A stretch of 64,000 bases of DNA. Origin: JAAELZ01 sp965209105 (GTDB lineage Bacteria; Pseudomonadota; Gammaproteobacteria; Arenicellales; Poriferihabitantaceae). The notes under the pieces are model-generated. The model saw only the letters and a list, made by a program, of their open reading frames with translations. It was not told where the DNA came from and did no database searches. Positions within the stretch are counted from its first letter, which is position 1. Each line of letters begins with the position of its first letter. Location: contig CBDBQB010000020.1 of the NCBI GenBank assembly GCA_965209105.1, positions 19,713 to 83,712 on the forward strand. Direction: 5' to 3'. Position numbers and translations under genes: made by a program. Positions 52,915-61,627 of the stretch are shown in pieces.

Positions 52915-53226
52915 ATGACAAGACGAAGCAAAGAACAGTGGCGAGAGTTGATTGCAAACCAGCAATCTAGTGGTTTGAGCGCAGTAGCTTATTGCAGACA
53001 GCATGGTATCAACCCAAAGTACTTTAGTACTCGTAAATCTCAGTTGAGAGATATTGGTGGCAATTTTGTGCGAGTTACGCCAAGTGCGACTCACGTGCCG
53101 CGCCCAGATACAGCGTTCGCCACAGCGCTAGCAAAGCAGCCGCGCATACGGGTGATTGATATTGAATTAGGCGATGCGCTAGATGTTCGGGCGTTAAGCC
53201 TGATGTTAGATCAAGTTCTATCGTGA
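52915..53226 (+). CDS. tnpA: IS66 accessory protein TnpA
   Basis: A 103-residue helix-turn-helix protein encoded first in IS66 elements. The N-terminal RSKEQWRELIANQQSSGLSA and AYCRQHGINPKYFSTRKSQL show the family HTH. It overlaps the tnpB start (GTGA). Its precise role in transposition is not well defined, but it is required in tested relatives. Confidence 0.92.
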   Translation: MTRRSKEQWRELIANQQSSGLSAVAYCRQHGINPKYFSTRKSQLRDIGGNFVRVTPSATHVPRPDTAFATALAKQPRIRVIDIELGDALDVRALSLMLDQVLS

Positions 53227-53570
53227 GATGGTTGACTGACCTGCCACCGGTGTATCTGCATCGTGCACCCGTTGATTTTCGCAAGGCGGTGAACGGCCTA
53301 AGCGTGATAGTGGAACAAGAGACAAGTTTAAGCCCTTACGCTGATGGGCTGTTTGTGTTTTGCAATAAAAGCAAAGACCGGTTGAAGATATTGTATTGGG
53401 ATAAGACGGGTTTTGCCTTGTGGTATAAGCGTCTTGAAGCCGATAAATTCAGATGGCCGCAACGGGGAGATGATATAACCATCACCATCAGTGCACAGCA
53501 GCTAAATTGTCTGCTCAATGGTCTATCGATAGAACCGCATAAAGCCTTGGTTTATAAGGCAGTAAATTAG
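53223..53570 (+). CDS. tnpB: IS66 accessory protein TnpB
   Basis: The 115-residue IS66 Orf2 protein, with the conserved PPVYLHRAPVDFRKAVNGLS block and KDRLKILYWDKTGFALWYKR in the middle. It starts at GTG 53223, overlapping the tnpA stop. Required for transposition in characterised IS66 elements. Confidence 0.92.
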   Translation: MRWLTDLPPVYLHRAPVDFRKAVNGLSVIVEQETSLSPYADGLFVFCNKSKDRLKILYWDKTGFALWYKRLEADKFRWPQRGDDITITISAQQLNCLLNGLSIEPHKALVYKAVN

Positions 53571-53591
53571 CCAATCTGTTAAAATACGGGC

Positions 53592-55184
53592 ATGCAAAGT
53601 CATGCTGAATTAGAACAAGAAAACCATCAAATACGGCAGGTATTATTGGCGCAGGAAGCGGATTATGAGACCCAGTTAGAGGCCAAGGACAGTGCATTAA
53701 AGTCGAAAGACAGATACATAGAACAACTTCAAGAAGCCTTGGTGTTGGCACGTAATGCCCGCTTTGCATCGAACAGCGAAGCACTGCGCACTTTGCAACT
53801 GACATTGTTCAACGAAGCCGAGCAAGCCCAATCTGACGTCGACGCAGAAACAAATGATATTAGTGCTGATGCTGAGACAGTTACTATCCCCGAGCATAAA
53901 CGCAAGCGCGGAGGTCGTAAGCCCTTGCCCGAAGATTTACCCCGTATCGAGGTAATTCATGATCTAAGTGACGAAGAAAAGATCTGCCCGCATGACGGCC
54001 ATGAGCTTAAGTTCATCAGTGACAAAGTATCGGAGCAATTAGATATTGTACCGATGAAGATTCAGGTAATTCGCCACATTCGCAAGCAGTATGGTTGCCC
54101 TTGCTGTCAGGCTAAAGGCGAGGGCTTAATCAAGACAGCATCCAAACCCAAACAAGCCATAGAGAAAAGCCAAGCTAGTGCGGGCTTGTTGGCGTATATC
54201 GCCACGGCCAAGTACGCTGATAGCTTGCCGCTGTATCGGCAAAGTGTGATTCTAAGTCGCTTTGGTATTGAGATAGATAGGACCAGTCTAGCCAACTGGA
54301 TGATTAAATGTGGGCAGTTAGTACAACCATTGATTAATCGCCTAGAAGAGACGCTGTTAGAACAACCTTATCTGCATATGGATGAGACGCCCATTCAAGT
54401 ATTGAATGAGTCAGGCAAGAGCGCACAAAGTAAATCTTATATGTGGGTGCGCAGTGCGGGGCCGCCGGGTGGCAAAGCTATCTTGTTTGATTACGACCCA
54501 AGTCGCAGCAGTGAAGTACCGAAACGCTTATTAGCGGATTATCATAGCAGCATGATGGTGGATGGCTATGCGGGTTATGATGCGGTATGTGCTGAACAAG
54601 GTATTACCCGCCTTGGTTGCTGGGCGCATGCGCGGCGTAAGTTTGTGGAGGCGAGCAAGGCCGGCGGTAAAAACAAGAAAAGCCCCAAGGCAGATTATGC
54701 AATCAAGTTGATTGCTAAGCTGTATGCGATAGAAAAGCAGATCAAAGGTGAGCCAATTGATGTGCGCTATCAGCGCAGACAGCAAGACTCAAAAGAGATC
54801 ATTAGCAAGCTGCGAAAATGGCTAAACGAAACGCGGCCACAAGTTGCGCCAAAGCTGGCACTGGGCAAAGCGCTATATTATCTTGATCATCAGTGGGCAA
54901 GACTAGTTAGCTATCTTGATGATGGCAGTTATCCGATAGATAACAACGCGGTTGAGAATGCCATCAGACCGTTCGCTATTGGACGAAAAAACTGGTTGTT
55001 CTCAAGCAGCGTACAAGGTGCCAAGGCCAGCGCTAACCTTTATAGTTTAATTGAAACGGCAAAGGCCAATGGCTTGGAACCCTACGCTTATTTAAAGCAG
55101 GTATTCACTGCGCTGCCAAACGTCATGTCTTATGATGATGTTGATCGGCTCTTGCCTGGCAATGTCAATGACGGCGTTGTTTAG
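53592..55184 (+). CDS. tnpC: IS66 family transposase TnpC
   Basis: The 530-residue DDE transposase. It has an N-terminal coiled coil (about 1-60), a zinc-finger-like segment (IRKQYGCPCCQAKGEGLIK), and the catalytic domain with aspartates in YLHMDETPIQVL and MMVDGYAGYD. The late glutamate lies in NNAVENAIRPFAIGRKNWLF. The C-terminus YAYLKQVFTALPNVMSYDDV is the family end. The frame is complete. Confidence 0.95.
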   Translation: MQSHAELEQENHQIRQVLLAQEADYETQLEAKDSALKSKDRYIEQLQEALVLARNARFASNSEALRTLQLTLFNEAEQAQSDVDAETNDISADAETVTIPEHKRKRGGRKPLPEDLPRIEVIHDLSDEEKICPHDGHELKFISDKVSEQLDIVPMKIQVIRHIRKQYGCPCCQAKGEGLIKTASKPKQAIEKSQASAGLLAYIATAKYADSLPLYRQSVILSRFGIEIDRTSLANWMIKCGQLVQPLINRLEETLLEQPYLHMDETPIQVLNESGKSAQSKSYMWVRSAGPPGGKAILFDYDPSRSSEVPKRLLADYHSSMMVDGYAGYDAVCAEQGITRLGCWAHARRKFVEASKAGGKNKKSPKADYAIKLIAKLYAIEKQIKGEPIDVRYQRRQQDSKEIISKLRKWLNETRPQVAPKLALGKALYYLDHQWARLVSYLDDGSYPIDNNAVENAIRPFAIGRKNWLFSSSVQGAKASANLYSLIETAKANGLEPYAYLKQVFTALPNVMSYDDVDRLLPGNVNDGVV

Positions 55185-55192
55185 GCGCTTAC

Positions 55193-55584
55193 CCTTTACC
55201 ATCCATGCTGATACGAATGTTATTCGCTTTGAGAACACCCGTAAACGCCTCGCTGGTAAATTGCGCACCTTGGTCGCTGTTAAAGATTTCAGGCTTGCCG
55301 TGGTAATGCAGAGCCTCTTCCAGAGCGTCTACGCAGAATGCACTATCCATGCTGTTGCTAAGCCGCCACGACAGTATTTTGCGTGAATACCAGTCCATCA
55401 CAACGGTAAGATAAGCAAAGCCCTTAGGCATCGGAATATACGTGATGTCGGTAGCCCAAGCTTGGTTAGGACGATTAATAGTTAACCCTCGTAACAGGTA
55501 AGGATAAATCTTGTGCCCAGCCTTCTTCTTGCTGGTGTTAGGCTTAGGATAGATGGCTTTAATGCCCATCTTACGCATTAAACG
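55193..55584 (-). pseudogene. IS3-family transposase, middle fragment
   Basis: Codes for the core of the IS3 OrfB rve integrase domain: RPNQAWATDITYIPMPKGFA (first Asp), YLTVVMDWYSRKILSWRLSN, and EIFNSDQGAQFTSEAF (second Asp). It lies between the two IS66 copies and joins the 5' part (57963-58495) and 3' part (52618-52836) exactly once both IS66 and one copy of each duplication are removed. Confidence 0.9.
55577..55584 (+). repeat. 8-bp target duplication of IS66 copy 2 (left)
   Basis: ATTAAACG here recurs at 57963-57970, exactly outside the ends of IS66 copy 2. Confidence 0.95.
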
Positions 55585-55662
55585 GTAAGCGCCGAGTAAA
55601 CGGCATTCTATCGAGCTGAATTAGAAAAGTATATTGTCGCGTTTTTATATTAAAACGTAACA

Positions 55663-55974
55663 ATGGCAAGACGAAGCAAAGAACAGTGGCGAGAGTTGAT
55701 TGCAAACCAGGAATCTAGTGGTTTGAGCGCAGTAGCTTATTGCAGACAGCATGGTATCAACCCAAAGTACTTTAGTACGCGTAAATCACAGTTGCGAGAT
55801 AACGCCGGAAATTTTGTGCGCGTTGCTCCAAACGTGAATCGCGTGGCATGCCCTGATGGTGGCCTCACCAAGACCCAAGCAAAGCAGCCGCGCATACGGG
55901 TGATTGATATTGAACTAGGTGATGCGCTAGATGTTCGGGCGTTAAGCCTGATGTTAAATCAAGTTCTATCGTGA
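55663..55974 (+). CDS. tnpA: IS66 accessory protein TnpA (copy 2)
   Basis: A 103-residue copy of TnpA, intact, differing from copy 1 mainly in the central linker (residues about 45-75), where the sequence reads NAGNFVRVAPNVNRVACPDG instead of the corresponding stretch. The N-terminal HTH is preserved. Confidence 0.9.
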   Translation: MARRSKEQWRELIANQESSGLSAVAYCRQHGINPKYFSTRKSQLRDNAGNFVRVAPNVNRVACPDGGLTKTQAKQPRIRVIDIELGDALDVRALSLMLNQVLS

Positions 55975-56320
55975 GATGGTTGACTGACCTACCGCCAGTG
56001 TATCTGCATCGTGCGCCCGTTGACTTTCGCAAGGCGGTGAACGGTCTAAGTGTAATAGTGGAACAAGAGACAAGTTTAAGTCCCCGTATGCTGATGGGCT
56101 GTTTGTGTTTTGCAATAAAAGCAAAGACCGGTTGAAGATATTGTACTGGGATAAGACGGGTTTTGCATTGTGGTATAAGCGTCTTGAAGCGGATAAATTC
56201 AAATGGCCGCAACGGGGCGATGATCTAACCATCACCATCAGTGCGGATCAGCTAAATTGCCTGCTTAGTGGATTGTCTATAGAACCGCATAAAACCTTGG
56301 CTTATAAGGAAGTAAATTAG
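55971..56320 (+). pseudogene. tnpB: IS66 TnpB (copy 2), frameshifted
   Basis: Starts at GTG 55971 with MRWLTDLPPVYLHRAPVDFR and then loses frame near 56080, where copy 2 has two extra bases (AAGTCCCCGTATG against AAGCCCTTACG). The C-terminal half resumes in another frame (FCNKSKDRLKILYWDK to the end at 56320). Sequence otherwise matches copy 1 closely. Confidence 0.85.
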
Positions 56321-56341
56321 CTGATCTGTTAAAATACGGGC

Positions 56342-57954
56342 ATGCAAAGTCATGCCGAATTAGAACAAGAAAACCATCAAATACGGCAGATATTATTGGC
56401 GCAGGAAGCGGATTATGAAGCGCAATTAAAATCTAAGGACAGCGCCTATCAGACAGCATTAACAAAGTTAAAGTCTAAAGACAGATACATAGAGCAACTT
56501 CAAGAAGCATTGGTGCTGGCGCGCAATGCCCGCTTTGCATCGAACAGCGAAGCACTGCGCACCTTGCAGTTGGTGTTGTTTGACGAAGCCGAACAAGATC
56601 AAGCCCGGTCTGACGTCGATGCTGAATTAGATGATGCTGAGACAGTGACCATCCCCGCGCATAAACGCAAACGCGGTGGTCGTAAGCCATTGCCAGCAGA
56701 TTTGCCCCGCATTGAGATTCATTCACGACCTCAGTGACGAAGAAAAGATCTGCCCGGCATGACGGCCATGAACTTAAGTTCATCAGCGATAAAGTATCGG
56801 AGCAATTAGATATTGTACCGATGAAGATTCAGGTAATTCGCCACATTCGCAAGCAATATGGTTGCCCTTGCTGTCAGGCTAAAGGCGAGGGCTTAATCAA
56901 GACAGCATCCAAACCCCAAACAAGCCATAGAGAAAAGCCAAGCTAGTGCGGGCTTGTTGGCGTATATCGCCACGGCCAAGTACGCTGATAGCTTGCCGCT
57001 GTATCGGCAAAGTGTGATTCTAAGTCGCTTTGGTATTGAGATAGATAGGACCAGTCTAGCCAACTGGATGATTAAATGTGGGCAGTTAGTACAACCAATT
57101 GATTAATCGCCTAGAAGAGACGCTGTTAGAATAACCTTATCTGCATATGGATGAGACGCCCGTTCAAGTATTGAATGAGTCAGGCAAGAGCGCACAAAGT
57201 AAATCTTATATGTGGGTGCGCAGTGCGGGGCCGCCGGGTGGCAAAGCTATCTTGTTTGATTACGACCCAAGTCGCAGCAGTGAAGTACCCAAAACGCTTA
57301 TTAGCGGATTATCATGGCAGCATGATGGTGGATGGCTATGCGGGTTATGATGCGGTATGTGCCGAACAAGGCATTACACGTCTTGGTTGCTGGGCGCATG
57401 CGGCGGCGTAAGTTTGTGGAGGCGAGCAAGGCCGGCGGTAAAAACAAGAAAAGCCCCAAGGCAGATTATGCAATCAAGTTGATTGCTAAGCTGTATGCGA
57501 TAGAAAAGCAGATCAAAGGTGAGCCAGTTGATGTGCGCTATCAGCGTAGGCAACAAGACTCAAAAGAGATCATTAGCAAGCTGCGAAAATGGCTAAACGA
57601 AACGCGGCCACAAGTTGCGCCAAAACTAGCACTGGGCAAGGCGCTATATTATCTTGATCATCAATGGTCGAGGCTGGTAGCCTATCTTGATGATGGCCGC
57701 TACCCGATAGATAACAACGCTGTTGAAAATGCCATCAGGCCGTTCGCTATTGGACGAAAAACTGGTTGTTCTCAAGCAGCGTACAGGGTGCCAAAGCCAG
57801 CGCTAACCTTTATAGTTTAATTGAAACGGCAAAGGCCAATGGCTTGGAACCCTACGCTTATTTAAAGCAGGTATTCACTGCGCTGCCAAACGTCATGTCT
57901 TATGATGATGTTGATCGGCTCTTGCCTGGCAATGTCAATGACGGCGTTGTTTAG
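56342..57954 (+). pseudogene. tnpC: IS66 transposase TnpC (copy 2), multiply frameshifted
   Basis: The full TnpC can be read by joining several frames. Disruptions relative to copy 1 include extra bases near 56716 and 56757, in a C run at 56918 and in an A doublet near 57099. More follow in a C/A run near 57288 and a G near 57399, one A is missing near 57757, and a substitution at 57132 creates a stop (GAATAACC for GAACAACC). Most of these sit in short homopolymers. The element would be dead if they are real. Confidence 0.88.
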
Positions 57955-57962
57955 GCGCTTAC

Positions 57963-58495
57963 ATTAAACGCTGCACATGCTTACGGTCAACTCGGTGGCC
58001 TACATCTTGCAAGACATCCCGAATACGTCTGCTGCCAAGAAACGGGCGATTGAGATGAATACGATCTATCAGATGCATGAGTTCCAGGTCATCGTCAGTA
58101 TCTGGTGTGGGCTTGTAATAGACACTAGACCGATGAATATCCAGCAGCTTACACTGGCGAACTAACGATAATTTATTGCTTTTATTAATCATTGCTTTGC
58201 GCTCGGGCCTGTTTATCGACCGAGCGCTTTTGGACAAAAAATCGTTTTCCATGGTGATCTCACCGATCTTTGCCTGCAAGGATTTAATCTCTGATTCTCG
58301 ATCTGGAGCCAAGCCTGTGCCTGAAGCAAAGACTTCAGATGAGCTATCAAGCAATTGCTTCTTCCACTTGACGATCAAGTTCGCACTGATGTCATAACGG
58401 CTAGCAAGATTGCTCAATGTTTCATCTCCTTTGATTGCTGCTAGAGCAACTTTGGCTTTGAATTGTGGCGAATGATTTCTACGTTTTCTACTCAT
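57963..58495 (-). pseudogene. IS3-family transposase, 5' fragment (OrfA and start of OrfB)
   Basis: The N-terminal part: MSRKRRNHSPQFKAKVALAA is the OrfA helix-turn-helix opening, with a leucine-zipper stretch (EIKSLQAKIGEITMENDFLS). OrfB then starts without a stop in between (RPERKAMINKSNKLSLVRQC, LLDIHRSSVYYKP). OrfA and OrfB are in one frame here. It breaks at the IS66 copy 2 insertion point after KHVQRLM. Confidence 0.9.
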
Positions 58496-58583
58496 TTTCT
58501 GTTCCTCGTTTTGAACAATTATAAAACAGAAAATAACTCCTTATTTTGGCCTTCGACCTGTCCTAATCATGGGGTCCACTTCA

Positions 58584-59130
58584 ATCAATGTAAACGCCTC
58601 ACTCAAAGCGAAGCAGCGACACTATTGGGCGTCTGTGATCGTAGTTTCAGGCGCTATATGCAGCGCTACGAAGATGTAGGCATGAATGGGCCTTTTAGAT
58701 CGTCGATTAAACGAGCCTTCACACCGACGTGCACCGGTTGATGAAGTGATCGCACTACAAGAGCTGTACGCCAGCCGTTATCGAGACTGGAATGTGCGTC
58801 ACTTCCATCGTTGGTATCAGCGTGAGCATGAAGGCTCACGTAGCTATAGCTGGGTTAAGAGCAGCCTGCAAAATGCGGGTTTGGTACGTAAGGCCAAGAC
58901 ACGTGGGCCACATCGTATCAAACGTTTAGCCAGTGCCCTGCCTGGCATGATGATTCATCAAGACGGCAGCACGCATCAATGGGTTCCGAGCGTCTATTGG
59001 GATTTGATCGTCACCATGGATGATGCCACCAATAAGCACTATTCGATGCGCTTTGTGGATGAAGAAGGCACACATAGTAGCTTATTGGGGGTTAAAGACG
59101 TACTTGAGGCTAACGGATTAATACCATACA
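58584..59130 (+). pseudogene. ISNCY-like transposase, central fragment
   Basis: Continues the 52499 fragment: KRLTQSEAATLLGVCDRSFR (helix-turn-helix), then, after a 1-nt insertion (GGGCC for GGGC) near 58690, LLDRRLNEPSHRRAPVDEVI, HFHRWYQREHEGSRSYSWVK, LPGMMIHQDGSTHQWVPSVY (first Asp) and LIVTMDDATNKHYSMRFVDE. The gene ends abruptly after DVLEANGL, where the direct repeat begins; the rest of the catalytic domain is missing. Confidence 0.8.
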
Positions 59131-59132
59131 GT
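59116..59132 (+). repeat. 17-bp direct repeat, right copy
   Basis: GATTAATACCATACAGT is identical to 52405-52421. The transposase coding sequence ends exactly here, sharing the bases GATTA, so a deletion through this short homology may have removed the right end of the IS. Confidence 0.6.
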
Positions 59133-59201
59133 TGCGCATTGAGTATCATCTTGGTAGGATTGGCGTTCGATGAACCACTAATTTACATAAAGGACATAGA
59201 T

Positions 59202-59519
59202 ATGAAAAAATTATTACTCGCTGCAGTACTCGCCGCTGTAGCTCTTCCTGCAACATCTAGCGAATGGACCGCGAGTTCTTCAATTAGGACAATTCAAAGT
59301 GCAACTGCAGTAAATAGCACGTATGTACGCGCAGTTGGTAGTTTTGGCCCTGCTGGTTGCCCGGCAGCTCAATACGTAATTCTTAATGACTCTTTAGCAG
59401 CATATAAAATCTTAATGGCAGAAATATTAACAGCTAAAGCGAGTGGGTCCAAAATTTCAGTATTTGGCACCTGTGTGGACGCAACTTACTTTTCTGCGGA
59501 ACAAGTTAGACTGGACTAA
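59202..59519 (+). CDS. Small secreted protein, unknown
   Basis: A 105-residue protein with a signal peptide (MKKLLLAAVLAAVALPATSS) and an AAAGGAC ribosome-binding site upstream of ATG 59202. The mature part of about 85 residues has two cysteines (PAGCPAAQYVILND and FGTCVDATY) that could pair. I do not recognise the family. It follows directly after the transposon scar and a fragment of an older gene, so it could be cargo or an ordinary gene left beside the insertion. A longer in-frame opening runs back into the transposase remnant and is not used. Confidence 0.65.
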   Translation: MKKLLLAAVLAAVALPATSSEWTASSSIRTIQSATAVNSTYVRAVGSFGPAGCPAAQYVILNDSLAAYKILMAEILTAKASGSKISVFGTCVDATYFSAEQVRLD

Positions 59520-59888
59520 TCTAGTTTTAATATGAATATTAAAAGCTCCTCATCTGAAGGCCTTGATTGGCGTTGTTCCGAACCGCGTGGTGGTGTTCGG
59601 ATGACTTGGAGGTGAAAGTCCTCTATCGGCCCGATAAGGGGAACGATTAGCCAAACGGCATGAACCGCCGTGGTACGGAAACCGTATGCCGGTGGTGTGT
59701 GATTGCTTGGACATAGCTTTAGTAAACTGTACTGTATCCACAGATGCAGGTTCTACCCTTGTAGAGTAAGGGGTATAAAGTTATCGTCGCTGCTTTACTG
59801 CCATTGAAACCCAGTTGTACTGTCGGTTCTGATCTGTTTTATGTTATGTCATCGTTAAAAATCAGGTCTAGTCAAACGAAAGGCGTTG
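59520..59888. other. Gene-free stretch with structured sequence
   Basis: About 370 bp without a supportable protein gene. The first half contains the group II intron-like fragment; the second half is unremarkable AT-balanced sequence leading into the end of the minus-strand ABC transporter gene. Confidence 0.5.
59572..59700 (+). ncRNA. Possible group II intron remnant without reverse transcriptase
   Basis: The stretch GGAGGTGAAAGTCCTCTA resembles the domain I piece common in bacterial group II introns. It is followed, after about 60 bases, by AACCGCCGTGGTACGG paired with CCGTATGCCGGTGGTGTG, which looks like a domain V hairpin with a CGC triad. The usual maturase gene is absent. The assignment rests on remembered consensus shape only. 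Confidence 0.4.
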
Positions 59889-61620
59889 TTACATTATTGT
59901 AGCCATATCCAAATCTGAGCTTGAATTGCTATTTGCTATTTGAAGGGCAGTTAACTGTTTATTAAGAAACCAATTTTGATCTCCTTCTGTCAATATGCCA
60001 TCTATGGTTATTGCCATAAAGTTTGACGCAATTAAACTTTTAGATAGCTTTTCGCCGTATAAAGTAACTACTACTTGAGAGCAATTATTGAGCATAAATA
60101 CTTTTTCTATTACAGCAGGTGAAACACTTTTAATGACACCATGATCTAGAAGGATGATCGCATTTTCTCGCATCAGTAAGGGAATAACTCTTACAGCTAA
60201 CCGCGCGGGGCCATCAAGTCTGCTCCACGTGTGTTCTGGACAAAGGAGTGTCAAAATCCACTCTGTAAAGCTTCAATATTTTTCAATTGCTCCAAGTTGT
60301 TGGCAAAAATCTAAAGCTTGGTCAAATAGGCGCTTACTTTTTCTAGTGCCCGTTATTTGATCTCGAATAGTCATGTCTTTATAAAATCTAAATCCTGATG
60401 ATACAAAGTAAACGTCATCTGGTTTCACCTTGAATTCTAATCTTTCTAACAGTGACGGCAAGAAATAGCCTAGATTTAGGATGTTTAGCGGTTTTGGTAT
60501 CAGTACAACAGGTGCATTTAGTACCACTAACTGATCTGGTCTCAAAGTTTTTGTTGATTCCAACTTAGGAGGTGCTATTTTATTTTGTAAAGCGAATCAA
60601 TAAAGTTATGATATAAATTTACTTGTGGCTGAAATCGAAGTAGATTGGTTCCGTAGCTAAAAGTTGTTCTGATAGATGATAGTAGATAAGCCAAGCTCCC
60701 AAAGAAAGCGACAGCGGTGTCTACGGTGAATGTCCCAGTGAAGACTAGTAAACCAAGCCCAACGAGAAGGATAGGCCTTAATGTCGCCTCAAGAATGGCC
60801 ATTATTAGACCGATTTTATGGTTAGCAAGTAGATTCTTATCGAAAGAGTCAAAAAATTTCCTTGCAAAGCTAAACTCAGTTGAGAGTGAATCCGATTTTT
60901 CTATGACACCATGTTGGTTACTTAACATCAAAGTTTCCATACTGACGCCTGAACCTAATTCAAGCGCATTGTCACTATAGAATGTCTTTGCATTACGTTG
61001 AATACTAAACCCAGTTTTAATAAAATAGGGAGAGTAATAAGGGTTACAGCTATCACTCCTGCTGCAAAAATTGGTTTTTGGTAAATCAAGAAACCACAAG
61101 AAATGAACATTAACAATATTGGATTGTTCATCCGAGCTAGTGTTTCAAAAGCTAAACCGGTATGCAAAGGCAATTGAGTGAGTAGGATGTTGAGGTTTGC
61201 TGGTGGTTTGAATTTTACATCGGCCGCATCAAGCGGCTTTTGGGCTAAAACCTTTCTGACCAGTCTCATGGCCTCTTGATTTGTACTCCTACCAAGTTTT
61301 CGAGAGTAATATATTGAGTAGTAGTCAGTGATTGCTGCAATAAGAGCGGCGATAGCTATCGCTACTGCGAAGTTAAGTATAGATTTAATGGACGGAGACA
61401 GATGTATTCCATATAGAATAAATGGGACATCAGAACTAATTACTCTAATAAATAGCGCAACTAATATCACGACTGAGAGCTTTGCTGTTGCACAAATGCA
61501 GTCCAGTGTGGCAATCAAGAGTAATAGTTTAGGGTGGTTTGCAGCTGCAAACTTCACTAATTTTTTGATAGTGAGCGCAAAGCTCTTTATGTGTTTAATA
61601 GGTTGGCTGATTGCACTCAT
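59889..61620 (-). pseudogene. ABC exporter-like gene with degenerate ATPase motifs, frameshifted
   Basis: Homology runs through four consecutive frames. The N-terminal half (from ATG 61620) is a six-helix-type transmembrane domain (LKLLLLIATL-like opening, NFAVAIAIAALIAAITDYYS, NNPILLMFISCGFLIYQ). It then shifts frame near 61000, near 60585 in an A run, and twice between 60230 and 60275. The C-terminal half has the layout of an ABC ATPase, but the P-loop position reads VVLIPKPLNILNLGYF, without GxxGxGKS. The D-loop region reads LSRTHVEQ, then IILLDHGVIKSVSP, where the catalytic Glu is His. TIRDQITG matches the usual TIRENI. The gene lies after the polysaccharide-modification gene. Confidence 0.6.
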
Positions 61621-61627
61621 TATATTT

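Larger units (their letters stand above)
52837..55192 (+). mobile_element. IS66-family insertion sequence, copy 1 (intact)
   Basis: A 2356-bp element with ends GTAAGCGCC and GGCGCTTAC and perfect 8-bp target duplications (CCTTTACC). It carries the three usual genes tnpA, tnpB and tnpC in order, all open, so it may be active. It interrupts the IS3-family transposase gene. Confidence 0.95.
55585..57962 (+). mobile_element. IS66-family insertion sequence, copy 2 (frameshifted)
   Basis: A 2378-bp copy closely related to copy 1, with the same ends GTAAGCGCC and GGCGCTTAC and its own perfect 8-bp target duplication (ATTAAACG). Because the duplications differ, it is an independent insertion rather than a duplication of copy 1. 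Its tnpB and tnpC carry many single-base indels relative to copy 1. Confidence 0.94.
52567..58583 (-). mobile_element. IS3-family element inserted in the ISNCY-like transposase, itself split by two IS66 copies
   Basis: Its ends are inverted repeats: GAAGTGGACCC at 52567 matches GGGTCCACTTC ending at 58582, and AGGACAGGT follows on both sides. The sequence ATCA occurs immediately left (52563-52566) and just right (58584-58587) and may be the target duplication. The element reads on the minus strand from right to left. Without its two IS66 insertions it would be about 1.28 kb, a normal size for the family. Confidence 0.85.
52422..59115 (+). mobile_element. Truncated ISNCY/IS1202-like insertion sequence carrying a nest of other IS
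   Basis: The outermost element of the nest. Its transposase gene starts at ATG 52499 with a GGAGG ribosome-binding site, is interrupted at 52566, and resumes at 58584. Its 3' end is lost at about 59115-59120, where the coding sequence runs directly into the right 17-bp direct repeat. It is inactive because most of the catalytic domain is missing. Confidence 0.7.

Noticed and set aside
58463..58741. Independent 92-codon gene
   Set aside because: It is a run-on from the IS3 flank into the ISNCY transposase helix-turn-helix region.
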